DNA of 64,000 bases from Bacteroidales bacterium (lineage in GTDB: Bacteria; Bacteroidota; Bacteroidia; Bacteroidales; F082), in assembly GCA_023229245.1 (NCBI GenBank), contig JALNZU010000018.1:1-64000 (forward strand), read 5' to 3'. The translations under genes were made by a program, and so were the position numbers. Numbering within the stretch: position 1 is the stretch's first letter; each line of letters opens with the position of its first letter. Shown one piece after another: positions 38,076-47,219 of the stretch. A model generated the notes under the pieces. That model saw nothing but the letters and a program-made list of their open reading frames with translations. It made no database searches and had not been told where the DNA came from.

Positions 38076-38984
38076 TTATTTTTTTGTCAGTTGGAAGAAG
38101 GTTTCTTCTAATCTGAGTGTTTTCCGTTGCAGCGATAATATATGTAGCTGTTGATCAGCAGCCCACCTGTTCAGATCGGCTCGTATATCTTTTCCTTTTA
38201 CTGGTTCAAGCAGCCAGTTGTTGTCGTGCTGATGCGAATATCTGCGAAGATTGCTCAATCGTTTGAACTGATGCGGCTGAACAGCTCTATCAAATTCCAC
38301 TAGTATCACCTCACCTCCAGCCATTGACATCAGATTTAAGGTAGTATCATATGCTACTATACGTCCTTTGTTGATGATAATAGCCTGATCGCAAACCGCT
38401 TCAACCTCCTGCATTATATGCGTGGACAAGATCACCGTTTTCGACTTACCCAATTCTTTGATCAGGTTTCTGATATCTACCAATTGATTAGGATCAAGTC
38501 CCGACGTAGGTTCATCTAAGATGAGCACCTCCGGATCGTGCAGCATGGCTTGAGCCAGACCTACTCTTTGACGAAAACCTTTGGAAAGCATCCCGATCTT
38601 TTTATGCAGCTCTATTTCAAGGCCAGTCAATTCGATCATTTCCTCTATACGTTGTGAAGCTTTCTTGCCAAGCTTATATATTCCTGCCACAAACGACAGA
38701 TATTCACGAATATACATATCGGTGTATAAAGGATTCGTCTCGGGCAGATATCCAACCAATCGTTGTACTTGTTGAGGATGCTCCTGCACATCGAAGCCCA
38801 TCACACTAGCGGTGCCTTCCGTAGGAGGTATAAAACAACTTAATATCTTCATTAAAGTAGATTTCCCGGCTCCGTTAGGACCTAATAAACCTACTATCTC
38901 ACCCGGCTGTATAGTTAATGAAACATCATCAAGAGCTTTTTGCTCACCATACCTTTTAGTGATCTTGTTGACTATGACTGACAT
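38076..38984 (-). CDS. gldA: Gliding-motility type ABC transporter ATP-binding protein GldA
   Basis: The 302-residue ATPase has Walker A GPNGAGKST (35-43), the diverged signature LSKGFRQRVGLAQAM in place of LSGGQ, and Walker B VLILDEPTSGLDP with the switch histidine in LSTHIM. The LSKG signature and a roughly 300-residue length fit GldA, which works with the membrane proteins GldF and GldG in gliding Bacteroidota. Non-gliding members also keep it. No gldF or gldG lies next to it, so its partner is elsewhere; an unrelated ABC-2 export ATPase remains possible. Confidence 0.82.
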   Translation of the reverse strand: MSVIVNKITKRYGEQKALDDVSLTIQPGEIVGLLGPNGAGKSTLMKILSCFIPPTEGTASVMGFDVQEHPQQVQRLVGYLPETNPLYTDMYIREYLSFVAGIYKLGKKASQRIEEMIELTGLEIELHKKIGMLSKGFRQRVGLAQAMLHDPEVLILDEPTSGLDPNQLVDIRNLIKELGKSKTVILSTHIMQEVEAVCDQAIIINKGRIVAYDTTLNLMSMAGGEVILVEFDRAVQPHQFKRLSNLRRYSHQHDNNWLLEPVKGKDIRADLNRWAADQQLHILSLQRKTLRLEETFFQLTKK

Positions 38985-39331
38985 GAAAACTTAAAGTTAT
39001 TTTACCCGACAAAAGTAGCTAAAAAACCTATTACAGCTTTGATTTCAAAGCTTCCTGACAATTCAACCCAAAATTGTTTCTTGGAAAAAAAATAGAGTCT
39101 GAGCTGTGCAAAGCCATTCCATACAGCTCTACAACAATACACTTTTTGTTGTCCCAGGCAATTTTCATCATCTTTTTCGGTAAACTTTGACAAAATTTGT
39201 GTGTATCTGTGTCTTACTTGAAGATTCTGGAATCCATATAATTTTTTTTGTCTATTTTTGTAGGCTAAAACGTACCGCAATCATAACATGCTTTTACAAG
39301 CCTGTAAACTCATACATATAACACTATATTT
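38985..39331. other. Intergenic region between gldA and the DUF4290 gene
   Basis: No convincing gene is seen in these 347 bases. On the plus strand a -7 box TATTTTTG lies at 39253-39260, 72 bases before the DUF4290 gene, without a clear -33 partner. Confidence 0.45.
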
Positions 39332-39976
39332 ATGGAATACAACACTTCCCGTGAGCCTATGATCATAGCCGAATATGGCCGGAACATACAGTTGATGATT
39401 GAACAGCTTTTGAAGATCGAAGACCGTAATGCCCGTACGCGTGCTGCCTATTTTATAGTGGAAGTCATGGCACAAATGAATCCTCAGGTCAAAGAATCAT
39501 CCGACTTTATGCATAAGTTATGGGATCATCTGCATATTATCAGCCAATATAAATTAGATATAGACGGCCCGTATCCGGCACCTAAGCCGGGCACACTCCA
39601 GAAAAGGTCATACAAAATAGTTTATAACCAACATTCTATACAGTATGGACATTACGGACATCATCTCGAAGCAATCATCAAAAAGGCCATACTGCTTGAC
39701 GATGGTGCTGAAAAAGATGCATTAGTCGAGGCTATTGCTAATCAGATGAAGAAGTTATATCTCTCATGGAATCATGAAACAGTCAATGATGCTACTATTG
39801 CTGAAAATCTCGAAGAAATGTCGGGTGGAAGGCTAACGATCAAAGAAAACATGAAGATCATGACTGTGTCTGAGATAGTTGCGAAAAATATTGGAAATAT
39901 TCCTTCTCCACAAGAGCACAAAAAGAAGAAACACGGTGGAAAACGTGGACCTCAAAGCCAACGCTCAAGGAAATAA
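39332..39976 (+). CDS. DUF4290 domain protein
   Basis: The 214-residue cytoplasmic protein has the conserved start EYNTSREPMIIAEYGRNIQ and an all-helical body (NPQVKESSDFMHKLWDHLH, YGHHLEAII) that I recognise as DUF4290, a family confined to Bacteroidota. The last 30 residues are lysine- and arginine-rich (KKKKHGGKRGPQSQRSRK), which suggests nucleic-acid or ribosome contact. No biochemical role is known to me. It stands alone between gldA and iorB. Confidence 0.85.
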   Translation: MEYNTSREPMIIAEYGRNIQLMIEQLLKIEDRNARTRAAYFIVEVMAQMNPQVKESSDFMHKLWDHLHIISQYKLDIDGPYPAPKPGTLQKRSYKIVYNQHSIQYGHYGHHLEAIIKKAILLDDGAEKDALVEAIANQMKKLYLSWNHETVNDATIAENLEEMSGGRLTIKENMKIMTVSEIVAKNIGNIPSPQEHKKKKHGGKRGPQSQRSRK

Positions 39977-40057
39977 ACAGCTTATCCCCTTTGTAACCTA
40001 TCGACTGTTCCGAATACTTATAGGACAGTTTGAATCAATAACGCATCAGGCTACTCA

Positions 40058-40639
40058 TCAACTATGCTTCAATGCATATTCCTTGCCGGCTTGCAGAGCT
40101 TTCAGATTCAACTCAACTATATCATCTCCCTTGGAAGCAAAGAGCTGCATGACAGCATTTTGCAAGGTCTCATATTTCAAGTCTAAAAACGGACTGGCAG
40201 CACCAAGCACCACAATATTCGCCGATTTCACAGAACCACATTCTTTAGCTATGGCATCGGCATCTAAGGTGATATACCTGTTTTGTTTCCATATCTCGTC
40301 AAGCACCACTTCTACTTGGGGATAGTCAGGTATGTTTACAAAAGGATTCATAGAACTGATGATCCATCCATTGCGATGCAGCATTGGCAAGTACCTTAGT
40401 GATTCCATTGGTTCTACAGATATGATCAGGTCGGCTTTCCCTTCGGGTATCAGGTCACTTGCAATAGGATCGGAAGCTATTCTAAGGTGTGACTGCACTG
40501 CACCACCTCTTTGACTCATCCCATGCACCTCAGCTTGCTTCAGAAACAGATTCTCGGCTAAGGCAGCTAACCCTATACAAGCGGCTATACTCAGTATGCC
40601 TTGTCCACCCACACCGGCTAATATGATATCTTTTTTCAT
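40058..40639 (-). CDS. iorB: Indolepyruvate ferredoxin oxidoreductase, beta subunit
   Basis: The 193-residue protein has the 2-oxoacid:ferredoxin oxidoreductase gamma/beta fold, starting DIILAGVGGQGILS. The block EVHGMSQRGGAVQSHLR is typical of IorB. With IorA it oxidatively decarboxylates aryl pyruvates from aromatic amino acids to aryl-acyl-CoA, reducing ferredoxin in the cytoplasm. It follows iorA after 41 bases. Length is normal. Confidence 0.95.
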   Translation of the reverse strand: MKKDIILAGVGGQGILSIAACIGLAALAENLFLKQAEVHGMSQRGGAVQSHLRIASDPIASDLIPEGKADLIISVEPMESLRYLPMLHRNGWIISSMNPFVNIPDYPQVEVVLDEIWKQNRYITLDADAIAKECGSVKSANIVVLGAASPFLDLKYETLQNAVMQLFASKGDDIVELNLKALQAGKEYALKHS

Positions 40640-40680
40640 AACTCCTTCTTTCTCTTTGGTTTATCTTGCGATTAGTAACT

Positions 40681-42300
40681 TTATGACTTTGCCAATTTAC
40701 GGGCACTTGCTTTTTGTCGCATCCTTCTGTTAAGCGTCTGTATGCATTCACGACGTGGAATAATAACCGAAACCCCATGATATTCTAATTCTTTTTTTAT
40801 TATCTCCACATTCTCGTCATGGTATCTTCTCAAAGGTCTTATAATATGTAGATGCTCTTCCTCAACGCCTAATCCTTTACAAATATCTTCTATCTTTCCA
40901 AAAGCAGATGAAGTCTGACCACCCGTCATTCCTGTAGTGGAATTATCCAATATCAACACAGTGATAGGTGCTTTATTGTTGATTGCATCCAACAAGCTTG
41001 TCATACCAGAGTGTGTAAATGTAGAATCACCTATTGTAGCCACTGCGGGTATCAGGCCGGCATCGGCAGCACCCACCGCCATAGTGATGGAAGCACCCAT
41101 ATCCACACAACTGTTGATAGATTCAAGCGGTGGTAATGCGCTCAGGGTGTAACATCCTATATCGCTGAAAACACGTCCTTTTCCATATTTTTTCATCGCC
41201 TCATTCAACGCTAAAAACGCATCTGTATGCCCACAACCATCGCATAACTTAGGCGGGCGGTTGCGTACGATCCCGGGTATAGGATTTCCGACAGAGACGG
41301 GTAATCCTAAAGCTGAGGCCACTAAATTAGGATTTAACTCCCCATCACGAGGCAACGCACCATCCATACGACCACGGATAAGTTTACCCTTGTCTAACAT
41401 ACCTCTAAGCAGCTCCTCCACTATAGGGTATCCGTCTTCCAATACTAATATACTGTCGCACTCCTCATATAACCTATTCATCATCTGTCGAGGAACCGGA
41501 TATTGACCAATTTTAAAGATAGGGTAAGGGCATTTCCGATCGGGATAGTTCTCCATGACATAATTATACGCCAACCCGCACACTACTAAGCCCATCCTTT
41601 TGTTTTCACCTTCAAAATATTGGTTAAAGCCACTTTGTTCGGCCTCTATTTCCATTGCATCCTGTTTGCCAAGCAACGCTTTGTATTGCTTGCGTGCTAT
41701 GGCTGGCAACAACACATATTGTCTAAGGTTTCCGGGCAGTTGTAAGGTATTTTGTGCCCGCAAAGGTTTCACTTCTACGCCACTGCGCGAGTGGGCTAAT
41801 CGGGTAGTGATCCTCAACAACACCGGAAGTCTGAGCTGCTCGGAAAGATTAAACGCATAATACGTCATATCGTAGGCCTCTTGTTGATTGCCTGGCTCTA
41901 AGATAGGCAACAACGCAAATTTGCCATAAAACCTTGAATCTTGTTCATTTTGCGATGAATGCATTGAAGGGTCATCGGCAGCAATGACAACCAAACCTCC
42001 ATTAGCACCTGTTATAGCAGAGTTGATAAAGGCATCGGCAGCTACATTCAAACCTACATGTTTCATACATACCATTGCCCGCTTCCCTGCATACGACATA
42101 CCTAAAGCCGTTTCCATAGCAGTTTTTTCATTGGCCGACCATAAGGAACGAATTTGTAACTCCTTAGCCTGATCAGAGACCTGAACATATTCCATGATCT
42201 CGGTGGAAGGAGTACCCGGATACGCATACACACCTGATACACCGGCATCTATGGCAGCCTGAGCAATTGCCTCATCGCCTAACATCAATAGTTTTTCCAT
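40681..42300 (-). CDS. iorA: Indolepyruvate ferredoxin oxidoreductase, alpha subunit, without ferredoxin domain
   Basis: From ATG 42300 (MEKLLMLGDEAIAQAA) the product has 539 residues. An upstream ATG at 42357 adds an unlikely 19-residue tail. It has the pyrimidine-binding domain (VYAYPGTPSTEIME), a CDGCGHTDAF motif and the TPP-binding region (GDSTFTHSGMTSL, LDNSTTGMTGGQ). The classic archaeal subunit ends in two [4Fe-4S] ferredoxin motifs. Here the tail after residue 490 has a single cysteine (RRECIQ), so electrons must leave by another protein. I recall similar short forms in other Bacteroidota. A -7 box TATTTTTG lies upstream on the minus strand (42348-42341). Confidence 0.94.
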   Translation of the reverse strand: MEKLLMLGDEAIAQAAIDAGVSGVYAYPGTPSTEIMEYVQVSDQAKELQIRSLWSANEKTAMETALGMSYAGKRAMVCMKHVGLNVAADAFINSAITGANGGLVVIAADDPSMHSSQNEQDSRFYGKFALLPILEPGNQQEAYDMTYYAFNLSEQLRLPVLLRITTRLAHSRSGVEVKPLRAQNTLQLPGNLRQYVLLPAIARKQYKALLGKQDAMEIEAEQSGFNQYFEGENKRMGLVVCGLAYNYVMENYPDRKCPYPIFKIGQYPVPRQMMNRLYEECDSILVLEDGYPIVEELLRGMLDKGKLIRGRMDGALPRDGELNPNLVASALGLPVSVGNPIPGIVRNRPPKLCDGCGHTDAFLALNEAMKKYGKGRVFSDIGCYTLSALPPLESINSCVDMGASITMAVGAADAGLIPAVATIGDSTFTHSGMTSLLDAINNKAPITVLILDNSTTGMTGGQTSSAFGKIEDICKGLGVEEEHLHIIRPLRRYHDENVEIIKKELEYHGVSVIIPRRECIQTLNRRMRQKASARKLAKS

Positions 42301-42676
42301 ATCAATAATATTGTTAAAATGCAGTATTAATTCAGTGTTACAAAAATAACAATTCAAACCGGCCGATCATACTTTATAGAGTAAAACAGAATAAATCTAA
42401 ATAGCATAAACCCATTTCATGAGATTTGGGATCAATGCCATCAGTGACAAAAGATGTTGAATGAGAAGGTATGTGTACACATAAAAATAAACTGTGAACA
42501 AAAGTCAGAGTACGTAGGCCTGACAACTATGCAAAATGATCCATCAGGATGAGCGGATCATTTTAACTCAATGATTTACTCCTTATACCTGATGAGCGTA
42601 ACAAGCTGTTAGTTGCTACCTATCTCCCGATATTTTTTATACCAAATAAAAGAATATTGTACTTTCGCTTTTAAAA
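42301..42676. other. Divergent intergenic region iorA/acpH with a hairpin
   Basis: The region holds an inverted repeat AAAATGATCC (42533-42542) and GGATCATTTT (42555-42564), a 10-bp stem with a 12-nt loop. It may be an operator or a weak bidirectional terminator. A -7-like box TACTTTCG sits just before acpH. No ORF is convincing. Confidence 0.45.
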
Positions 42677-43267
42677 ATGAATTTTCTGGCTCATGCACAC
42701 CTTTCGGGCAAGGATAGAGATATTTTGTTAGGCAACTTTATTGCCGACAGTGTGAAGGGTAAGCAGATAGCTATTTATCCGGCTACGGTACAACGTGGGA
42801 TACGGTTTCATAGGGCGATAGACCATTTTACTGATACTCATAGCTGTGTAAAACAGAGTGTAAGCCTGATTCAGCCTTATTTTCATAAATATGCACCAGT
42901 AGTTGTTGATGTGTATTACGACTTCTTTCTGTCGCGCGACTGGCATCAATACAGTCAGGAGAATTTAGCTGATTTTGTGTGGTATGTGTATAAAAACATG
43001 ATTCGTCGTTTTGATCAACTGCCCGCACGCTCCAAATATATTCTACCCTGGATGATAGCTCAAAACTGGATGGGTAGCTATGGTGAGTATGCCGAGTTGG
43101 ATCATATTTTCAGGCGTATGGCTAAGCGAACACGATTTCGCTCCAATATGGAGCAGGCTGTACCTATACTTCAGGCTCACCTTACAGAGCTTCAGCAACA
43201 TTTTGATTGTTTTTATCCAAGATTACTCCAATATTGCACACAATGGCTTGCGGATAATCCTGACTAA
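42677..43267 (+). CDS. acpH: Acyl carrier protein phosphodiesterase
   Basis: The 196-residue protein starts MNFLAHAHLSG and has GNFIADSVKG, the HRAIDHFTDTH metal-binding block and DVYYDFFLSRDW, which together define the AcpH family (HD-like fold). The enzyme removes 4'-phosphopantetheine from acyl carrier protein and so controls active ACP. Length is as expected. It is followed by an MFS gene after 121 bases, with no sign of coupling. Confidence 0.93.
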   Translation: MNFLAHAHLSGKDRDILLGNFIADSVKGKQIAIYPATVQRGIRFHRAIDHFTDTHSCVKQSVSLIQPYFHKYAPVVVDVYYDFFLSRDWHQYSQENLADFVWYVYKNMIRRFDQLPARSKYILPWMIAQNWMGSYGEYAELDHIFRRMAKRTRFRSNMEQAVPILQAHLTELQQHFDCFYPRLLQYCTQWLADNPD

Positions 43268-43388
43268 AGCGACAGCCAAAAAGTCTTTTCGCATTCTAAG
43301 CCTACAATAACACGTATATAAACAAGCTTTTTTTTATTTTTTTACATAATTTAGCCGATCGTTAAAAATTAAACCTAACATTTAGTCT

Positions 43389-44786
43389 ATGGAAAAAATT
43401 AGAAAATCGCTGAGGGAATCTACCGTAGCACGTTGGATTGCTCTTGCATTGATCTCGCTGACCATGTTTTTCGCATACTTTTTTGTGGATGTGGCAGCTC
43501 CTCTTCAAAGTTTGTTAGAGCGTAACCATGGCTGGTCGCCCGAAACTTTCGGAATGCTAGGCGGCTCGGAGTTCTTTTTGAATGTGTTTGCCTTCTTTTT
43601 AATCCTTTCGGGTATCATCTTAGATAAGATGGGGATACGCTTTACGATGATCACCTCTGGCCTGGCTATGGTGATAGGTGGAGCTTTGAAGTATTTTGCG
43701 CTTACCGAAAGTTTTGCTGCCAGTGGCTTATCGGGTTGGCTTGATTCGTTTTGGGTAGCTGTACCTGCCTCCGCTAAATTAGCCTTTTTCGGGTTTGCTA
43801 TCTTCGGAGTAGGTGTCGAAATGGCTGGTATCACTGTTTCCAAGACTATAGTCAAATGGTTTAAAGGCAAGGAGTTGGCATTAGCTATGGGACTTGAAAT
43901 GGCAGTAGCCCGTCTGGGGGTGTTTGCCGTATTTCGGCTGTCACCCATATTTGCCGAAAAAGGAGGAGTGCCTAACTCTATTTTCTGGGGAGTAGCATTC
44001 CTATTAGTAGGCTTTCTGTTGTTTTTTGTCTATACCTTTATGGATCGTCAATTAGACAAAGAAATTGGTGAGGATACGAGCAGCGAACCAGAGGAATCAT
44101 TCCGTATATCAGATATATTGCTGATCCTGAAAAATCCGGGATTTCTTGCCATAGCAAGCTTATGTGTGCTGTTCTATTCCGCAATTTTCCCGTTCCAGAA
44201 GTTTGCTACTGATATGTTAGCTTCTAAATTAGATATCAGCATTAAAGATGCCGCAGCCATGTTTTCTTATTTCCCTATAGGGGCTATGGTGTTAACTCCA
44301 TTTATCGGTGCTTTCCTTGATAAAAGAGGATTAGGCGCTACTATGATGCTCTACGGTGCTATACTGCTCACCGTTTCTCATCTGATCTTTGCGTTAGTGC
44401 CGGCTCATGCTTTCACACCTTTTATAGCCTACGCCACCATCGTCATCTTAGGATTAGCATTTTCTCTGGTACCCGCCTCAATGTGGCCAAGCATCCCAAA
44501 AATAGTGGAAGACCGATTCTTAGGCTCAGCCTACGGACTCACTTTCTGGATACAAAATATAGGCCTATTGGCTGTTCCTATACTGATAGGATGGTCGTTG
44601 GAAACAGCTAATCCCGGTGTAGCTGAAGCTATCAGAGCAGGCGAAACAGCTCTTAAGTACGATTATACAGTACCCGAACTGATCTTTGCCGGCTTCGGAA
44701 TATTAGCTATGATCATGTCAGTAGTGCTGATCCGCGTCGATCGGAAAAAAGGCTTCGGATTGGATATGCCCAATAAAGCCGACTGA
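43389..44786 (+). CDS. Major facilitator superfamily transporter
   Basis: The 465-residue protein has about 12 transmembrane helices with a central cytoplasmic loop (near 220-245, DKEIGEDTSSEPEES). MFS-type motifs include the loop after helix 2 (LDKMGIRFTM) and its counterpart in the second half (LDKRGLGATMM). It resembles the nitrate/oxalate-type or 'NarK-like' anion carriers in overall pattern, but the substrate cannot be read from sequence. A strong terminator follows, so it is probably a single-gene unit. Confidence 0.87.
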   Translation: MEKIRKSLRESTVARWIALALISLTMFFAYFFVDVAAPLQSLLERNHGWSPETFGMLGGSEFFLNVFAFFLILSGIILDKMGIRFTMITSGLAMVIGGALKYFALTESFAASGLSGWLDSFWVAVPASAKLAFFGFAIFGVGVEMAGITVSKTIVKWFKGKELALAMGLEMAVARLGVFAVFRLSPIFAEKGGVPNSIFWGVAFLLVGFLLFFVYTFMDRQLDKEIGEDTSSEPEESFRISDILLILKNPGFLAIASLCVLFYSAIFPFQKFATDMLASKLDISIKDAAAMFSYFPIGAMVLTPFIGAFLDKRGLGATMMLYGAILLTVSHLIFALVPAHAFTPFIAYATIVILGLAFSLVPASMWPSIPKIVEDRFLGSAYGLTFWIQNIGLLAVPILIGWSLETANPGVAEAIRAGETALKYDYTVPELIFAGFGILAMIMSVVLIRVDRKKGFGLDMPNKAD

Positions 44787-44811
44787 TACCGGTCATATAA
44801 GAAATTCTATA

Positions 44812-44847
44812 AGCGGCACAGAAAAATAATCTGTGTCGCTTTTTTTT
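44812..44847 (+). terminator. Rho-independent terminator after the MFS gene
   Basis: AGCGGCACAGA and TCTGTGTCGCT form an 11-bp stem with one G-U pair and a 7-nt loop, followed by T7. Confidence 0.9.
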
Positions 44848-45156
44848 GTTGGTCTGATATTCCGACAATTACAATTCGGTTAAATGGATTATGTCGCGAA
44901 GTATCCGCTGATTTTTGAACAGTCATAAACTTTTACATGCCAAACCTAAAGCTGTTTAAGAAAACGATCAACAAATTACTAGTTAACGCTTTGATATACA
45001 ATATTTTTTATAATAACCAAATGAATCTGGCCTGTGTTATAATTTTCTTTTTCACAAGAAAAAACACGCTTTAACAAAGTTTATCATCCTCTAAGCCTGT
45101 AAAAAATTGTACTTTAGCAGGCAATTTGAGTTTTCAGAAAAATAAATCATAAGATC
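44848..45156. other. AT-rich intergenic region before pepD
   Basis: Apart from a -7-like box TACTTTAG at 45110-45117 (one mismatch), 39 bases before pepD, I see nothing in these 309 bases. Confidence 0.4.
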
Positions 45157-46626
45157 ATGAGTGACATTCAAGAATTACTTCCGAAAAATGTGTGGAAAAA
45201 CTTTTACAGCCTCACCCAAATTCCTCGTCCTTCCAAGAAGGAGGAGCAGGTAACGGCTTTCACCAAAGCATTTGGCGAAAACTTAGGGTTGGAAACCATC
45301 GTTGACCATGTTGGCAACGTCATCATCCGCAAACCAGCTACACCCGGATTCGAGAATCGTATGGGAATTATTTTACAGTCGCACTTAGATATGGTTCCTC
45401 AAAAAAATGAAGGTACCGAGCATGACTTTGAAAAAGATCCTATACAGACATATGTGGAAGATGGCTGGCTCAAAGCCAAAGGAACTACCTTAGGAGCCGA
45501 TAATGGGATAGGTGCAGCAGCAGCAATGGCAGTATTGGAAGCAACCGATATAACACACGGCCCTATCGAAGCCCTGTTTACTATAGATGAGGAAACAGGG
45601 ATGACAGGTGCCAACGAACTGAAGCCCGGACTGCTGAAAGGTGATATACTACTGAATTTAGATTCGGAAGATGAGGGCGAGCTATATATTGGCTGCGCAG
45701 GAGGTATTGATACTACCGGAACTTTTAAGCCAGTGATGGAAGCGCTATCAGCAGGTACATCGGCTTTCCGATTAGCTGTGAAAGGTCTTAAAGGTGGTCA
45801 CTCCGGCTTAGATATACACTTAGGACGCGGCAATGCCAATAAGATCATCAACGCATTGCTGACTTTAGCAGCCGAAAAATATGGTCTCCGTCTTGCCACT
45901 ATCGATGGCGGTAGCCTTCGAAATGCCATCCCACGTGAAGCATTTGCTACTGTTGTGATACCTGAAGAGAAAAGCTCAGAATTTGAACAGTTTGTCAACG
46001 AGTTTACTGCTATAGCAACCAAAGAGTTTGCCCAAGCCGACCCGGGACTACAGATTACCGTCGAGACCACTGAAAAGCCTGAAAAAGTAATCGATCAACG
46101 CACCCAGTCAAACCTTTTCGATGCCGTAGCTAAATTTCCTAATGGAGTGATTGCCATGTCGGCCGATATGCCGGATGTAGTAGAAACATCCACAAACCTT
46201 GCAATAGTAAAATCAGAAAATGACACCATACTTATAGCCAGTTTACAACGTAGTGCAGTAGACGAGGATAAAGCTAAATTAGCATCCCAGATTAGAGAGG
46301 TGCTTAGCAATGCAAAGGCAGAAGCCGAATCTTCAGGCGAGTATCCCGGATGGAAGCCTAACATACATTCGTCTATACTCGCTACCATGAAAGAGGTCTA
46401 TCAAAACAGATTCGGAAAAGTGCCGGAAGTAAAGGTCATACACGCAGGGCTCGAATGTGGTATCTTAGGTGCTACCTACCCTAACTGGGATATGATTTCC
46501 TTTGGGCCTACCATTCGTAACCCACACTCGCCAGATGAAAAAGTGCATATTGATTCTGTAGGCCTGTTCTGGGATTACTTGATAGAAACGCTGAAGCATG
46601 CTCCAGAAAAGAAAGAAACAGCCTGA
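45157..46626 (+). CDS. pepD: Aminoacyl-histidine dipeptidase (cytosol non-specific dipeptidase)
   Basis: The 489-residue M20C zinc peptidase has the metal ligands and catalytic residues in order: His-Asp in LQSHLDMVPQ, Asp in LGADNGIGAAA, Glu-Glu in TIDEETGMTG, Asp in LLNLDSEDEGEL, and a late His in IRNPHSPDEKVHI. It hydrolyses dipeptides in the cytoplasm, the last step of peptide use. That suits a genome rich in secreted peptidases. Length is normal. No signal peptide is present. Confidence 0.96.
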   Translation: MSDIQELLPKNVWKNFYSLTQIPRPSKKEEQVTAFTKAFGENLGLETIVDHVGNVIIRKPATPGFENRMGIILQSHLDMVPQKNEGTEHDFEKDPIQTYVEDGWLKAKGTTLGADNGIGAAAAMAVLEATDITHGPIEALFTIDEETGMTGANELKPGLLKGDILLNLDSEDEGELYIGCAGGIDTTGTFKPVMEALSAGTSAFRLAVKGLKGGHSGLDIHLGRGNANKIINALLTLAAEKYGLRLATIDGGSLRNAIPREAFATVVIPEEKSSEFEQFVNEFTAIATKEFAQADPGLQITVETTEKPEKVIDQRTQSNLFDAVAKFPNGVIAMSADMPDVVETSTNLAIVKSENDTILIASLQRSAVDEDKAKLASQIREVLSNAKAEAESSGEYPGWKPNIHSSILATMKEVYQNRFGKVPEVKVIHAGLECGILGATYPNWDMISFGPTIRNPHSPDEKVHIDSVGLFWDYLIETLKHAPEKKETA

Positions 46627-46682
46627 AAACAGCTGAAAAAATATCATTTTTAAAACTTTTTTGTAGAAAACAAGTCCAAAGG

Positions 46683-46713
46683 CTTGGATAAAACTTTTTA
46701 ATCAGTATCTTTG
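46683..46713 (+). promoter_or_regulatory. Promoter of rpmH
   Basis: CTTG at 46683-46686, a 19-bp spacer and a perfect -7 box TATCTTTG at 46706-46713. The -33/-7 arrangement is identical to that of the TetR operon. The transcript would carry a leader of about 155 bases before rpmH. Confidence 0.75.
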
Positions 46714-46751
46714 CACTCCAAAAATTCAGGCAAGATGAAATGGATATAAAT

Positions 46752-46845
46752 CTTTTTAATCAGAGCTTATTCACTTGGTTTGATTAAAAAGGTTTATGGG
46801 TAAAGCAAAGCGATCCCATCTGTGTTAAGATTTTGGGATTGCTTT
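46752..46845 (+). promoter_or_regulatory. Structured 5' leader of rpmH with two hairpins
   Basis: Hairpin 1 pairs CTTTTTAATCA (46752-46762) with TGATTAAAAAG (46781-46791) around an 18-nt loop. Hairpin 2 pairs AAAGCGATCCCA (46807-46818) with TGGGATTGCTTT (46834-46845) over 12 bp with one G-U pair and a 15-nt loop. Neither ends in a T tract, so these are not simple terminators. A leader of this size before a 48-codon ribosomal protein gene suggests autoregulation or a new RNA motif. Confidence 0.55.
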
Positions 46846-46875
46846 AAAAACAGGAAAATACAAAATTTTAGACTA

Positions 46876-47022
46876 ATGAAACGTACTTTTCAACCCTCAA
46901 ACAGAAAACGTAAGAACAAACACGGTTTTCGTGAAAGAATGGCCACTGCCAATGGGCGCAGAGTATTAAAGTCCAGAAGGGCTAAAGGCCGAAAAAGACT
47001 TACCGTATCTGACGAACGTTAG
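46876..47022 (+). CDS. rpmH: 50S ribosomal protein L34
   Basis: The 48-residue product MKRTFQPSNRKRKNKHGF to RLTVSDER is full-length L34. An in-frame ATG at 46822 would add 18 residues that do not belong to the family. L34 sits near the base of 23S rRNA domain I/III in the large subunit. The usual rnpA neighbour is not next to it; a strong terminator follows instead, so it is monocistronic here. Confidence 0.98.
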   Translation: MKRTFQPSNRKRKNKHGFRERMATANGRRVLKSRRAKGRKRLTVSDER

Positions 47023-47059
47023 TATTAGGTTTTAGCCACAATATAATTATTAAAGGGAC

Positions 47060-47098
47060 AACAGAAGGCAATGGTATGCATTGCCTTCTGTTTTGCTT
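47060..47098 (+). terminator. Strong terminator after rpmH
   Basis: ACAGAAGGCAATG and CATTGCCTTCTGT make a 13-14 bp perfect stem with a 5-nt loop, followed by TTTGCTTTT. Confidence 0.9.
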
Positions 47099-47219
47099 TT
47101 GCTGCTTGATATGGCTTTACTCCCTTACCGCCAAAAAAAAGCTTTTTGTACCCTCCCTCACCACTGCTATTTTTCATTAATTTCGCACTAAATCAAACCC
47201 CTGATCGTTTCCCATACCA

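Noticed and set aside
38076..38984. Assignment as a drug-export ABC ATPase
   Set aside because: The LSKGFRQRVG signature and length fit GldA better, although the lack of gldFG nearby leaves some doubt.
39002..39475. Two minus-strand ORFs of 92 and 64 codons between gldA and the DUF4290 gene
   Set aside because: No recognisable motif, no start-site support, and the second lies antisense over the DUF4290 start. Treated as chance ORFs.
46752..46791. First rpmH leader hairpin as an attenuator terminator
   Set aside because: The run of T belongs to the 5' arm and no T tract follows the 3' arm, so it cannot act as an intrinsic terminator on the plus strand.
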